The notes: generated by a model not told the origin, from the letters alone. A stretch of DNA of 43,566 nucleotides from an uncultured Blautia sp. (GCA_900540785.1 UQHF01000031.1:1-43566); one strand, 5' to 3'. Shown: positions 25,692 to 33,456, numbered from the stretch's first letter. A program made the numbers and translations.

Positions 25692-26369
25692 ATGAAATTA
25701 ATTATTGATGATGCACACATTGAGCAGATCAGGAGTGTCTATGAATTTTATCCTGTAGATGGAGTTACAACGAATCCCTCTATTCTTGCAAAAAGCGGCA
25801 GAAATCCATATGAAGTTTTAAAAGAGATTCGTGAATTTATCGGGGAAGAAGCTGAATTACATGTGCAGGCTGTGTCACGTCATGCGGATGGAATGGTAAA
25901 AGAAGCAGATCGTATTGTGAAAGAACTGGGTAAACATACATATGTAAAAATTCCTTCTGTTCCAGAAGGGTTTAAGGCTATGAAAATGTTAAATAAAAAA
26001 GGGATTAATGTTACAGCAACGGCGATTTATACGCCTATGCAGGCATTTCTTGCAGCAAAATGTGGTGCATCTTATGCAGCTCCATACATTAACCGAATTG
26101 ACAATATGGGATATAACGGCATTCAGGTGGCAAAAAATATCCATAATATTTTCAGAAACAACGGATTAAAGACAGAAGTGCTGGCAGCAAGTTTCAAAAA
26201 TTCTCAGCAGCTGTTGGAACTCTGTGAATATGGAATTGGTGCATCTACAGTTGCTCCGGATGTTATTGAAGGATTAGTAAAAAACCAGGCAATTACTGGT
26301 GCCATTGAAGATTTTATCAGTGACTTTGAAGGACTGACAGGAGAAGGAAAAAATATGAGTAATTGTTAA
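25692..26369 (+). CDS. transaldolase / fructose-6-phosphate aldolase (FSA) family protein
   Basis: This 225-residue short transaldolase has the Schiff-base lysine Lys86 in TYVKIPSVPEG, preceded by GVTTNPSILAKSG and followed by TATAIYTPMQAFLAA and APYINRIDNMG. These are hallmarks of the FSA group, which cleaves ketose phosphates to dihydroxyacetone or hydroxyacetone plus glyceraldehyde 3-phosphate. The ATG at 25692 is used because GGGAGG lies upstream and the family starts at MKLIID; earlier in-frame codons would add a non-conserved tail. It lies about 50 bases after the radical enzyme and probably cleaves that enzyme's product. Confidence 0.92.
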   Translation: MKLIIDDAHIEQIRSVYEFYPVDGVTTNPSILAKSGRNPYEVLKEIREFIGEEAELHVQAVSRHADGMVKEADRIVKELGKHTYVKIPSVPEGFKAMKMLNKKGINVTATAIYTPMQAFLAAKCGASYAAPYINRIDNMGYNGIQVAKNIHNIFRNNGLKTEVLAASFKNSQQLLELCEYGIGASTVAPDVIEGLVKNQAITGAIEDFISDFEGLTGEGKNMSNC

Positions 26370-26388
26370 AACTGGGGGAAGCGTACAA

Positions 26389-27288
26389 ATGAAAGTTCTT
26401 GTTGTGGATATTGGTGGAACATATATTAAATATGCCTGCATGAAAGAGGACATGACGATCCTTTCCAGGGGAAAGATTTCTACACCCAGGAAAAACAGGG
26501 AAGAACTGATCCAGGCTCTTGGAGAAATATATGATGAGGCACAAAATATAGACGGTATTGCAGTTTCCATGCCGGGAATCATTGATTCAGAGAAGGGATA
26601 TTGTGTAATGGGAGGGGCTTTGGGTTATAATGATGATTTTTATCTGCGCCACAGTTTGTACCAGAGATGCCCTGTGAAAATATATATGGAAAATGACGCA
26701 AAATGTGCGGCTATGGCGGAAGCGTCCGTGGGCAGCCTGAAAGATGTGGAAGATGGACTTGTTCTTATTTTTGGTACTATGGTGGGAGGTGCAATTATTA
26801 AGAATCATCGTCTTCATCGGGGAAAGCATTTTGCAGCAGGGGAAGTTTCTTATATTATCACAGAACAGGGGGAGAAAGCAGGAACTGTCGGAAGTGCATG
26901 GGGGAACCGATGTGGTACATCGGCTCTGTGCCGGATGTATGCAAATGCGAAAAACCTGCCGGAAGAGCAGGTGGACGGGATCGCTGTTTTTGAGGCTGTG
27001 AATCGGCAGGAGCCGGAGGCTATTTCCTGTCTCCAGACTTTTACCAGGGATGTGGCAATCCAGATTTTTAATATCCAGACGGTTCTTGATCCAGAACGGA
27101 TAGCTATCGGCGGCGGGATCAGCGCACAGCCAGTGTTTATTGAATATATAAGGAGTAATCTGAAAGAATTGTATGCAAAATTCCCATATTATATACCTCA
27201 GGCGGAGGTGGTAAGCTGTAAGTTCCAAAATGATGCAAACCTGATAGGCGCATTGCAGTGCTTTCTGGCATATGCTGGGGAAACGTAA
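26389..27288 (+). CDS. ROK-family sugar kinase
   Basis: This 299-residue protein has an N-terminal phosphate loop VVDIGGTYIKYA, a catalytic aspartate in MENDAKCAAMAEA and a second glycine-rich loop FGTMVGGAII. The C-terminal ERIAIGGGIS closes the nucleotide site. The usual ROK zinc motif (C-x-C-G-x2-G-C) is degenerate; the region reads AWGNRCGTSALC, so it is a kinase-type subgroup and not a NagC/Mlc-like regulator (no N-terminal helix-turn-helix either). It is 19 bases after the aldolase gene. Its likely job is to phosphorylate the sugar or anhydrosugar fed to the radical enzyme. Confidence 0.9.
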   Translation: MKVLVVDIGGTYIKYACMKEDMTILSRGKISTPRKNREELIQALGEIYDEAQNIDGIAVSMPGIIDSEKGYCVMGGALGYNDDFYLRHSLYQRCPVKIYMENDAKCAAMAEASVGSLKDVEDGLVLIFGTMVGGAIIKNHRLHRGKHFAAGEVSYIITEQGEKAGTVGSAWGNRCGTSALCRMYANAKNLPEEQVDGIAVFEAVNRQEPEAISCLQTFTRDVAIQIFNIQTVLDPERIAIGGGISAQPVFIEYIRSNLKELYAKFPYYIPQAEVVSCKFQNDANLIGALQCFLAYAGET

Positions 27289-27367
27289 TGCTTATTATTT
27301 TCGGATAACAGGGCATGAAATCTGAAACCTGTAATAAGGTTTATTAACAGGAAAAAAAGAGGTTCTT

Positions 27368-29095
27368 ATGCCGGAACAGAAAATAGATAATTTATTGAAT
27401 CTTGCAATGGACGCCACGCCACGGGAGCGTGAGAGATCCGGAAACTTAAACGTGGGCTACCAGAAGGAAACACGCCTCTGGGAAGTCATTGTAAAATACA
27501 GCGGACCAGAGGAGGGGATTTCGGGAGAAGGGATTTCTGTCGTGCCCCTCCTGGGCGGTTATGCAGTTGTAACCATTCCGGAAACAGAGATTGACGCTTT
27601 TTCCAGAAGAATCCAGGTGGAATTTGTGGAAAAGCCGAAAAGACTTTATTTTGCCACAGCCCAGGGAAAACGGGTAAGCTGTATTACCTCTGTGCAGATT
27701 GGAAGAGAGGGATTAAGCGGCGAAGGAATCATTGTGGGAGCCGCAGATTCAGGAATTGACTATTTTCACCCGGATTTTCGAAATGAGGACGGGACAACAA
27801 GGATTCTGAAACTCTGGGATCAGACCGTTCCGGGAAATCCCCCCAAGGGATATGCAACAGGAAGTGAATATACAGAAGAGGAAATTAACGAGGCGCTGTC
27901 TCTTTCGGAAACGGAGGGGCGGCGCCTTGTTCCGGTCAGGGATATAAGCGGGCATGGCACAGCCGTTCTTGGAATTGCGGCAGGAAACGGAAGAGCGTCT
28001 TCTGGAGAAAACAGAGGCGTAGCTTATAAAAGCGGTATCCTTGCAGTGAAGCTCGGGATTCCAAGAGAAGACTCTTTTCCGAGAACAACAGAGCTGATCC
28101 AGGCAGTGGATTATCTTGTGCGCCAGTCTCTTGAGATGGGAATGCCTATGGCAATTAATTTAAGTTTTGGAAATAATTATGGTTCCCACAGGGGAGATTC
28201 CCTTCTGGAAACATATCTTGACAGCGTTTCCAATATGGGGCGGCTCTGCATCTGCACGGGAACGGGAAATAACGGAAATCAGGCGCTTCACACAGGCGGG
28301 CGTATCCAAACCGGAGAAGTGCAGGAAATAGAGCTGGGAGTCAGCCAGTATGAAGCTGCTTTAAACGTACAGCTTTGGAAACATTACGAAGATGTGATGG
28401 AAATTTATCTGGAAAATCCGGCAGGTATGAGAATCGGTCCTCTTTATGAAAATCTGGGAGCGCAGAGATACCAGGCGGGAGATACGGAACTCTTGATTTA
28501 TTATGGAAAACCGGGTCCTTATTTTGTAACTCAGGAGATTTATATAGATTTTATTCCAACAGGGAATTATGTGGACGGCGGCGTGTGGAAAATCATTTTG
28601 CGTGGAAAAGATATAAAAGACGGGCAGTATTTTTTCTGGCTGCCCGGCGGCAACGTGTTAAATCCTCTGACTGCCTTTTACCTTCCGAGAGCAGAGGGAA
28701 CGCTTACCATTCCTTCCACTGCCCTCCGGCTGATTTCCGTAGGCGCTTATAATTCCAGAAGCGATGTATACGCAGATTTTTCCGGCAGGGGAAGCAAATT
28801 TCTGCCTTACGGAAAGCCTGATTTTGTGGCGCCGGGAGTGGACATCACAGCGCCCCGCCCCGGCGGTTCGTACGGTTCCTTTACAGGAACCTCTTTTGCC
28901 GCGCCATTCGCCACAGGTGCCTGCGCGCTTCTGATGGAGTGGGGAATTGTAAAAGGAAATGATCCGTTTTTGTATGGGGAGAAGGTAAAGGCGTATCTGA
29001 GAAGAGGCGCGAGACGTCTGCCGGGATATGAGGAGTTTCCTAATGAGACGGTGGGGTGGGGAGCGCTGTGTGTGAAGGGGAGTATACCATTTTAA
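27368..29095 (+). CDS. S8 (subtilisin-like) peptidase, CspB-like
   Basis: This 575-residue serine protease has a complete triad: Asp127 (GAADSGIDYFHPDF), His196 (SGHGTAVLGIAAG) and Ser509 (FTGTSFAAPFATG). It lacks a signal peptide. A roughly 200-residue jelly-roll-like insertion lies between the His and Ser motifs (EIELGVSQYEAALNVQLW onward), as in the Clostridial CspA/B/C family that processes or senses germination signals. The intact triad argues for an active protease, unlike CspC-type pseudoproteases. The last ten codons lie in a 31-bp sequence repeated 2 kb downstream, so the 3' end has served as a recombination or insertion site. Confidence 0.92.
   Translation: MPEQKIDNLLNLAMDATPRERERSGNLNVGYQKETRLWEVIVKYSGPEEGISGEGISVVPLLGGYAVVTIPETEIDAFSRRIQVEFVEKPKRLYFATAQGKRVSCITSVQIGREGLSGEGIIVGAADSGIDYFHPDFRNEDGTTRILKLWDQTVPGNPPKGYATGSEYTEEEINEALSLSETEGRRLVPVRDISGHGTAVLGIAAGNGRASSGENRGVAYKSGILAVKLGIPREDSFPRTTELIQAVDYLVRQSLEMGMPMAINLSFGNNYGSHRGDSLLETYLDSVSNMGRLCICTGTGNNGNQALHTGGRIQTGEVQEIELGVSQYEAALNVQLWKHYEDVMEIYLENPAGMRIGPLYENLGAQRYQAGDTELLIYYGKPGPYFVTQEIYIDFIPTGNYVDGGVWKIILRGKDIKDGQYFFWLPGGNVLNPLTAFYLPRAEGTLTIPSTALRLISVGAYNSRSDVYADFSGRGSKFLPYGKPDFVAPGVDITAPRPGGSYGSFTGTSFAAPFATGACALLMEWGIVKGNDPFLYGEKVKAYLRRGARRLPGYEEFPNETVGWGALCVKGSIPF
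29059..29089. repeat. 31-bp direct repeat, left copy, at the S8 peptidase 3' end
   Basis: The repeat (GGGAGCGCTGTGTGTGAAGG, continuing for 11 more bases) is identical to 31053-31083. It covers the last codons of the protease (GALCVKGSIP) and ends on a codon boundary. After it the two copies diverge: the left copy reads TTT TAA and the right copy GAG TGA. Both close the reading frame one residue later. Confidence 0.9.
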
Positions 29096-29103
29096 AAATA
29101 ATA

Positions 29104-29154
29104 TTGACATGTGTAACAAAAAATGCAATAATATGTGTAATGAAAAATGCAATG
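29104..29154 (+). promoter_or_regulatory. promoter with two tandem 22-bp repeats (candidate operator)
   Basis: TTGACA (29104-29109), a 17-bp spacer and AATAAT (29127-29132) form a promoter. ATGTGTAACAAAAAATGCAA at 29109-29130 and ATGTGTAATGAAAAATGCAA at 29133-29154 are imperfect repeats (19 of 22 identical) with a 24-bp period. They cover the spacer, the -10 box and the transcription start. This is a natural place for autoregulation by the AbiEi-like protein encoded just downstream. Confidence 0.65.
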
Positions 29155-29162
29155 GGGAAAAT

Positions 29163-29735
29163 ATGAGAGAGAATACATATATTAAAATTGAAAAACTGTA
29201 TAAAAAATACAAAGGTTATGTAGGGACAAACGATCTCTTAAGAGAGGGCTTTTCTAATCGACAGATTTCTACTTTAGTGGAAGATGGATATTTACAAAAA
29301 GTGTGCTATGGACATTACTGGCTTGCTGGTAAGCAATGCAGGAAACCCTTTGATTATAAATGTATCGAAGTAAGTCTAAGCAATCCAGGTGCAGTTATTT
29401 GTATGAATAGTGCACTTTATTATCAGGGAAAACTGGCGGATGAGCCGCATTGCTTATCTGTCGCTACAGAACGAACAGATCGTAGTATGATGAAAATGAA
29501 TTTTATGGTACAAAGGCATTACTTTTCAAACAGAAATTTTAATATTGGAATAAGCAAGAGGGAAACGGAATTTGGGCAATACAATATTTATAATATTGAA
29601 CGTTCGGTTTGTGACTTGTATCGATTAGAGGGAGCAGCGGAAATAGAGATAGTGAACAATATAAAGGAAAATAAATATTCATATGATCGTTTGCTGAAAT
29701 ATGCAGAAATACTACAGATAAAACAGGGGTTGTAA
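29163..29735 (+). CDS. AbiEi-like antitoxin / transcriptional regulator
   Basis: This 190-residue protein has an N-terminal winged-helix AbiEi domain (YKKYKGYVGTNDLLREGFSN, continuing RQISTLVEDGYLQKVCYGHYWL). The following region has the AbiEi pattern around MNSALYYQGKL and YNIERSVCDLYRLEGA. AbiEi proteins repress their own operon and normally neutralise an AbiEii nucleotidyltransferase toxin, but no such toxin follows here. An in-frame ATG at 29109 would add a repetitive MCNKKCNNMCNEKC tail, but it lies in the promoter upstream of the predicted transcript start. The ATG at 29163 is therefore used. Confidence 0.75.
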   Translation: MRENTYIKIEKLYKKYKGYVGTNDLLREGFSNRQISTLVEDGYLQKVCYGHYWLAGKQCRKPFDYKCIEVSLSNPGAVICMNSALYYQGKLADEPHCLSVATERTDRSMMKMNFMVQRHYFSNRNFNIGISKRETEFGQYNIYNIERSVCDLYRLEGAAEIEIVNNIKENKYSYDRLLKYAEILQIKQGL

Positions 29736-29748
29736 GAGAGGATAAGCT

Positions 29749-30069
29749 ATGGGGAATATATATACTAACATACTGCTAGAAGTAAAAAATCCACGGGAAA
29801 ATCAAAATCGCAGATTATTGATGTATGATAAGAAGCTTCAAGCGTTAATGTTTGCGAAAAAGGAACAAGATATAATTGATGGGAAAAAACAGTTCATAGA
29901 TCCATTTTGGGATAAAGAAAGTAAATGGGAACAAAAAATTTATGAAATACTGAAAAAATGGGAGAGGAGACATCCAATAATGGGAATTGTGTTTTGCACT
30001 GTTTTGGCGGGGATTTTGGTTAGTTTGATAGCAGGTATTATATTGGAGGCTATTTTGATGTGTATATGA
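29749..30069 (+). CDS. small membrane protein of unknown function
   Basis: This 106-residue protein has a charged N-terminal two-thirds rich in Lys, Glu and Asn (LLEVKNPRENQNRRLLMYDK). It has a single C-terminal transmembrane helix near residues 80-104 (IMGIVFCTVLAGILVSLIAG). A short AGAGAGG ribosome site precedes the ATG. I recognise no family. It sits 13 bases after the AbiEi-like gene and 15 before the KilA-N gene, so all three are probably co-transcribed. Confidence 0.6.
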   Translation: MGNIYTNILLEVKNPRENQNRRLLMYDKKLQALMFAKKEQDIIDGKKQFIDPFWDKESKWEQKIYEILKKWERRHPIMGIVFCTVLAGILVSLIAGIILEAILMCI

Positions 30070-30084
30070 AAAGAGAGATAAAGC

Positions 30085-30957
30085 ATGAAGAATAGAATCA
30101 TAGATGTTCAAAATGTAAAAATTACTATTTCAAAACAGGAATTAGAAGATTATATTTGCATTACAGATATTGCTAAAATAAAATCAAATTCTGCCAGAGC
30201 GGCTGATGTAGTGAGAAATTGGTTAAGAAATCGTGGAACACTAGAATATCTGTCTGTATGGGAACAAATATATAACCCCGAATTTAAAGTGTTCGAATCT
30301 GAACACTTTAAAAAGCAAGCAGGATTATTAACATTTACACCCAGTGTTTCTGAGTGGATCAATAAAACAAATGCTATAGGATTATATGTAAAACGTGGAA
30401 AATATGGAGGGACTTACGCTCATAAGGATATTGCTTTTGAGTTTACGTCTGCAATTAGCCCGGTTTTTAAATTATATCTGATAAAAGAATTTCAACGTTT
30501 GGAGGAAGAAGAAAATAATTCCAGACAGATAGAATGGGATGCGAAACGTTTCCTTAGTAAAAGTAATTATCTGATTCAGACAGATGCAGTAAAAAACTAT
30601 ATTTTGCCCAAGAGAGATTATAATAAGGATTCGCAATGGATTGCATATGCGGAAGAAGCAGATATAGTGAATGTTGCTTTGTTTGGGTTCACGGCAAAAG
30701 CTTGGAGAGAAACGAATCCAGAACTTGCAAAGAAAAATAATGTTAGAGATTTTGCGACAATTAATGAGCTAACAGTACTTTCTAACTTGGAAACCCATAA
30801 TGCACAAATGATACGGGAAGGAAAGAAGAAGGAAGAACGGTTTGAAATACTAAAAGAAATTGCGGAATACCAATTGAATATATTAAATACTGCTGAACAG
30901 ATAAAAAGGATAGAAATTTGTGACAATAACGTAACATCCATCCCATCTATTTTGTAA
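30085..30957 (+). CDS. KilA-N domain protein
   Basis: This 290-residue protein has a KilA-N DNA-binding domain at about residues 12-145. It reads ICITDIAKIKSNSARAADVV near the start, then WEQIYNPEFKVFESEHFKKQ, TFTPSVSEWINKTNAIGLYV, and GGTYAHKDIAFEFTSAISPV. The C-terminal half (about 150-290) is helical and lysine/glutamate-rich with no recognised domain. KilA-N proteins occur in phages and mobile elements, often as antirepressor-like or regulatory proteins. It is the last gene of the repeat-flanked cassette and is followed by a terminator. An 11-bp-arm palindrome lies inside its KilA-N coding region. Confidence 0.85.
   Translation: MKNRIIDVQNVKITISKQELEDYICITDIAKIKSNSARAADVVRNWLRNRGTLEYLSVWEQIYNPEFKVFESEHFKKQAGLLTFTPSVSEWINKTNAIGLYVKRGKYGGTYAHKDIAFEFTSAISPVFKLYLIKEFQRLEEEENNSRQIEWDAKRFLSKSNYLIQTDAVKNYILPKRDYNKDSQWIAYAEEADIVNVALFGFTAKAWRETNPELAKKNNVRDFATINELTVLSNLETHNAQMIREGKKKEERFEILKEIAEYQLNILNTAEQIKRIEICDNNVTSIPSIL
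30284..30311. repeat. palindrome within the KilA-N gene
   Basis: TTAAAGTGTTC and GAACACTTTAA are perfect 11-bp arms around GAATCT. They lie at the codons for FKVFESEHFK. The KilA-N fragment at 34551 has a palindrome at the homologous position (34600-34627) with different but still complementary arms. Confidence 0.7.
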
Positions 30958-30985
30958 CAACAATATACATCTTCTATACAAAATT

Positions 30986-31030
30986 ATGCGGTTTTAAGCC
31001 ATTTTCAAGGCAAAAAGCCGCATATTTTTT
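30986..31030 (+). terminator. rho-independent terminator after the KilA-N gene
   Basis: ATGCGGTTTT pairs with AAAA(G)CCGCAT, with one bulged G. The inner GCC/GGC pairs extend the stem, which is followed by ATTTTTT. It lies about 30 bases after the KilA-N stop and just inside the right 31-bp repeat. Confidence 0.75.
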
Positions 31031-31052
31031 GCGGCAATGACTTGACATTCTC

Positions 31053-31083
31053 GGGAGCGCTGTGTGTGAAGGGGAGTATACCA
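31053..31083. repeat. 31-bp direct repeat, right copy
   Basis: This sequence is a perfect copy of 29059-29089, the S8 peptidase 3' end. Sequence upstream of it (ending GACTTGACATTCTC) is not protease-like, so only these 31 bases are duplicated. Directly after it begins the truncated ATP-binding gene. Confidence 0.9.
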
Positions 31084-31686
31084 GAGTGAAAAAATATTTA
31101 AAAGCAGCTATTTCTTACGAGAAGGAAATCAGAATTGAAACCTATCCATTTCCGCGTGACGGTATTCGCGAAGCAGTTTTTAATGTGTTGATTCACTGTA
31201 ATTGGGCAGATAGTATACCGATTCAGATTCGTATCGAAGATGAGGCGATGTATATTAGTAATTGTTGTATCCTGCCAAGTGATTGGACAACAAAAACCTT
31301 GATGGAAAGACACAAGTCCAGACCCTACAATCCAGATATTGCCAATACATTTTTTAGAGCTGGATATGTTGAAACATGGGGGCAGGTATTCAGAAGATAT
31401 GTGAGGCTTGCCAAAAGCATGGCATACCTGAGCCGGAATATTCAGTACTTGGTGGAGATATTACAGCAAAATTTACAGCACCTCAAAGCTCAAAAATGAA
31501 GCTTTGGAAAAAAGAATACTTGATATTATTAGAGAAAATCCTAAAATCAAACAAACAGAGTTAGTTGTTGTGTTGAGGGTACCACGAACAAAATTGCAAA
31601 GGTGCATGAAGCTATTAGTAGAAAGAGGTGTTCTTGAGCGTAAAGGTGGTAAGAGATATGGTTATTGGGGGATTAGGGTGAAATGA
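31084..31686 (+). pseudogene. remnant of an AlbA_2/HATPase_c_4 (RecG-like C-terminal) ATP-binding protein
   Basis: The surviving part reads KYLKAAISYEKEIRIETYPF, then PRDGIREAVFNVLIHCNWAD, then ISNCCILPSDWTTKTLMERH. It matches the C-terminal half of the common divergent-AAA/ATP-binding proteins (about 400-480 residues). The N-terminal half is missing, cut at the 31-bp repeat. Two single-base deletions then change frame. The first, near 31378-31384, breaks ETWGRGIQKICEACQ. The second, in the A-run at 31492-31496, breaks SSKNEALEKRILDI. A winged-helix tail (TELVVVLRVPRTKLQRCMKL) ends at 31686, overlapping the next start codon. It is clearly non-functional. Confidence 0.85.
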
Positions 31687-33416
31687 CAGAAGAAGATATA
31701 AAAAAACTATCGAAAAAAGAATTACAGGACATTGTTTTAAAAGTACAAAAAATACTGTCAGATAAACAGAAAACAGAATTTCAGAAGATATTGGAAGTAT
31801 CCGGAATTCAGTCAGGAAACAGGAAATCGCAGCCGTTACAGGTGCGAATGTCAGATGATCTCGTAAATGAAAAGATGACGCAAATACGGAAGTGGAAGAA
31901 TCAGATTGATGAGGGAGAACTTTATCTTGATACGGAAGAGTATGAAGATTATTCGGATGGATACTGGCATTCTGACTGGGTTACGGAGTATTATGATAAT
32001 CAGGGGATTGGTGATAAGATCCAGTATATGATTCAATTTGCTGAAGATTGTGTAGATGACAGACGCTATCAGGAAGCAAAAGAGATATATGAATGGCTTT
32101 GGGAAATGTTTGTTTTTACCGATAATGAAGATGAGGATTCTGTAAATCTGGAAATTCTGGAAGAAAATAATTTGATACATACAGACATGAAACATCTGGC
32201 ATTGCTGACATTGTATGCAGATTATCAGGCTCTGCCGGCAAATGAACGCGCCAGAGATATGTATCTTTATTTTTCATACAGTACATTTACAAAACTGCAT
32301 CTGGAAGAAATGTTTCATGTGGGAAGGGAAGAACTGGAGGATGCAGATCAGTTTTGGAAGGACTGGATTGATCTTCTGAAGGGAAAAAATGGAGATACAG
32401 AAGCCAGACTTCTGAAAGAAGCCGTTTTGTATTGTAAAGGAATTGATGGTTTGTATGAAGCGGCAAAAGAAAACGCGTCTGTACATCCATCTTTATACCT
32501 GGCTGTAATGGAACAGTATGAGAAAGGTCATTTATATGATAAGATCGAAAAAGTTGGCGAAAATGCGCTGAGTAAACTTAACGTTAATCTGACGATACGA
32601 AGTAAAATTGCTTTAAAAACAGCATTTGCGGCCTCGTGCTTAAATCATCAGGAGAGAATGATGCGATTTTGCTGGGAAAGTTTTGTTTCTGATTCTACAG
32701 TGAAGAATTATTTGCGGTTGTTTGGGACTGAAAAAATGGCAGAAACTTATGGAATGTGCGGAAAAGAGATTTTGAGTAATAGATTAAAAGAAAAGCTAAA
32801 TCTGCGTTACAATAATTCAGAATTGAAGCAAAATATAATTGGTGATTATGAATATTATCGATTAGCATTTTATACAGGGGAATTCAACACTGTAAAAAAT
32901 ATTTCTAAAAATCCGAAAGGATCTTTGGGATGGAGCGGTTCGTTTATAGATGATGGGATCCGATTATTTCTGCTTTACTTATATGATCGTGCGCTTCCTT
33001 CAAAGGCTGCGAAAAACATATCTTCTTATATAGGATTTCCTGATGGAAAAGAGCGGAAGGATCTGTTGGGATTTGAGCTGGAAATTCAAAGAGAATCTCA
33101 GGAACATAAAGTGAGTGAATTCTGGAATTATTTTCAGCGGTGGAAAAGATATTTTCCAATGGAGAAAGCAGAACGTGAAAAATATCTGACATGGGCAGAA
33201 AATATTGTATATAAAAGAGCAGATGCAATCGTATCCGGACAGCATAGAAGCCATTACAGTGAAGTTGCAGGACTTCTGGCAATTGTGGGAGAGATAAAAG
33301 AAGATGCGGGACTGCTGGGTGCTAAAAAGAATATTTATGAACAGTATAAGAAAAAATTCCCGAGACATTCTTCTTTCCAGGGAGCAATGAGAGATTATTT
33401 CAATATAAAGCGTTAG
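31683..33416 (+). CDS. uncharacterised 577-residue helical repeat-like protein
   Basis: I do not recognise a named family. The protein is acidic, has no signal peptide or membrane helix, and is mostly helical. It starts with a short lysine-rich helical segment (EDIKKLSKKELQDIVLKVQK) and ends with SEVAGLLAIVGEIKEDAGLL followed by YEQYKKKFPRHSSFQGAM. That last pattern resembles the C-terminal TPR/HEAT-like part of some SWIM-zinc-finger-associated proteins, but no zinc motif is present. Its ATG overlaps the stop of the ATP-binding remnant (ATGA), so it was probably translated together with that gene before the latter decayed. Confidence 0.65.
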   Translation: MTEEDIKKLSKKELQDIVLKVQKILSDKQKTEFQKILEVSGIQSGNRKSQPLQVRMSDDLVNEKMTQIRKWKNQIDEGELYLDTEEYEDYSDGYWHSDWVTEYYDNQGIGDKIQYMIQFAEDCVDDRRYQEAKEIYEWLWEMFVFTDNEDEDSVNLEILEENNLIHTDMKHLALLTLYADYQALPANERARDMYLYFSYSTFTKLHLEEMFHVGREELEDADQFWKDWIDLLKGKNGDTEARLLKEAVLYCKGIDGLYEAAKENASVHPSLYLAVMEQYEKGHLYDKIEKVGENALSKLNVNLTIRSKIALKTAFAASCLNHQERMMRFCWESFVSDSTVKNYLRLFGTEKMAETYGMCGKEILSNRLKEKLNLRYNNSELKQNIIGDYEYYRLAFYTGEFNTVKNISKNPKGSLGWSGSFIDDGIRLFLLYLYDRALPSKAAKNISSYIGFPDGKERKDLLGFELEIQRESQEHKVSEFWNYFQRWKRYFPMEKAEREKYLTWAENIVYKRADAIVSGQHRSHYSEVAGLLAIVGEIKEDAGLLGAKKNIYEQYKKKFPRHSSFQGAMRDYFNIKR

Positions 33417-33456
33417 AATAGTTCGGTTCTGTAAACAATCCATAATAAAGTTTCTC

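Noticed and set aside
26389..27288. ROK-family transcriptional repressor
   Set aside because: There is no N-terminal helix-turn-helix, and the protein starts directly with the kinase phosphate loop.
21278..27288. Bacterial microcompartment-type glycyl radical locus
   Set aside because: No shell protein genes or encapsulation-type N-terminal extension are present; the radical enzyme starts at the normal position.
29109..29154. CRISPR-like repeats
   Set aside because: Only two units, a spacer of 2 bp, and no cas genes. The location fits an operator.
29109..29162. N-terminal extension MCNKKCNNMCNEKC of the AbiEi-like protein as a metal-binding tail
   Set aside because: These bases overlap the -35 box, spacer and -10 box of a good promoter, so they are unlikely to be translated.
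31062..31499. Intact gene starting at GTG inside the right 31-bp repeat
   Set aside because: The first codons are repeat sequence, the domain lacks its N-terminal half, and the frame breaks before the conserved end. It is part of a pseudogene.
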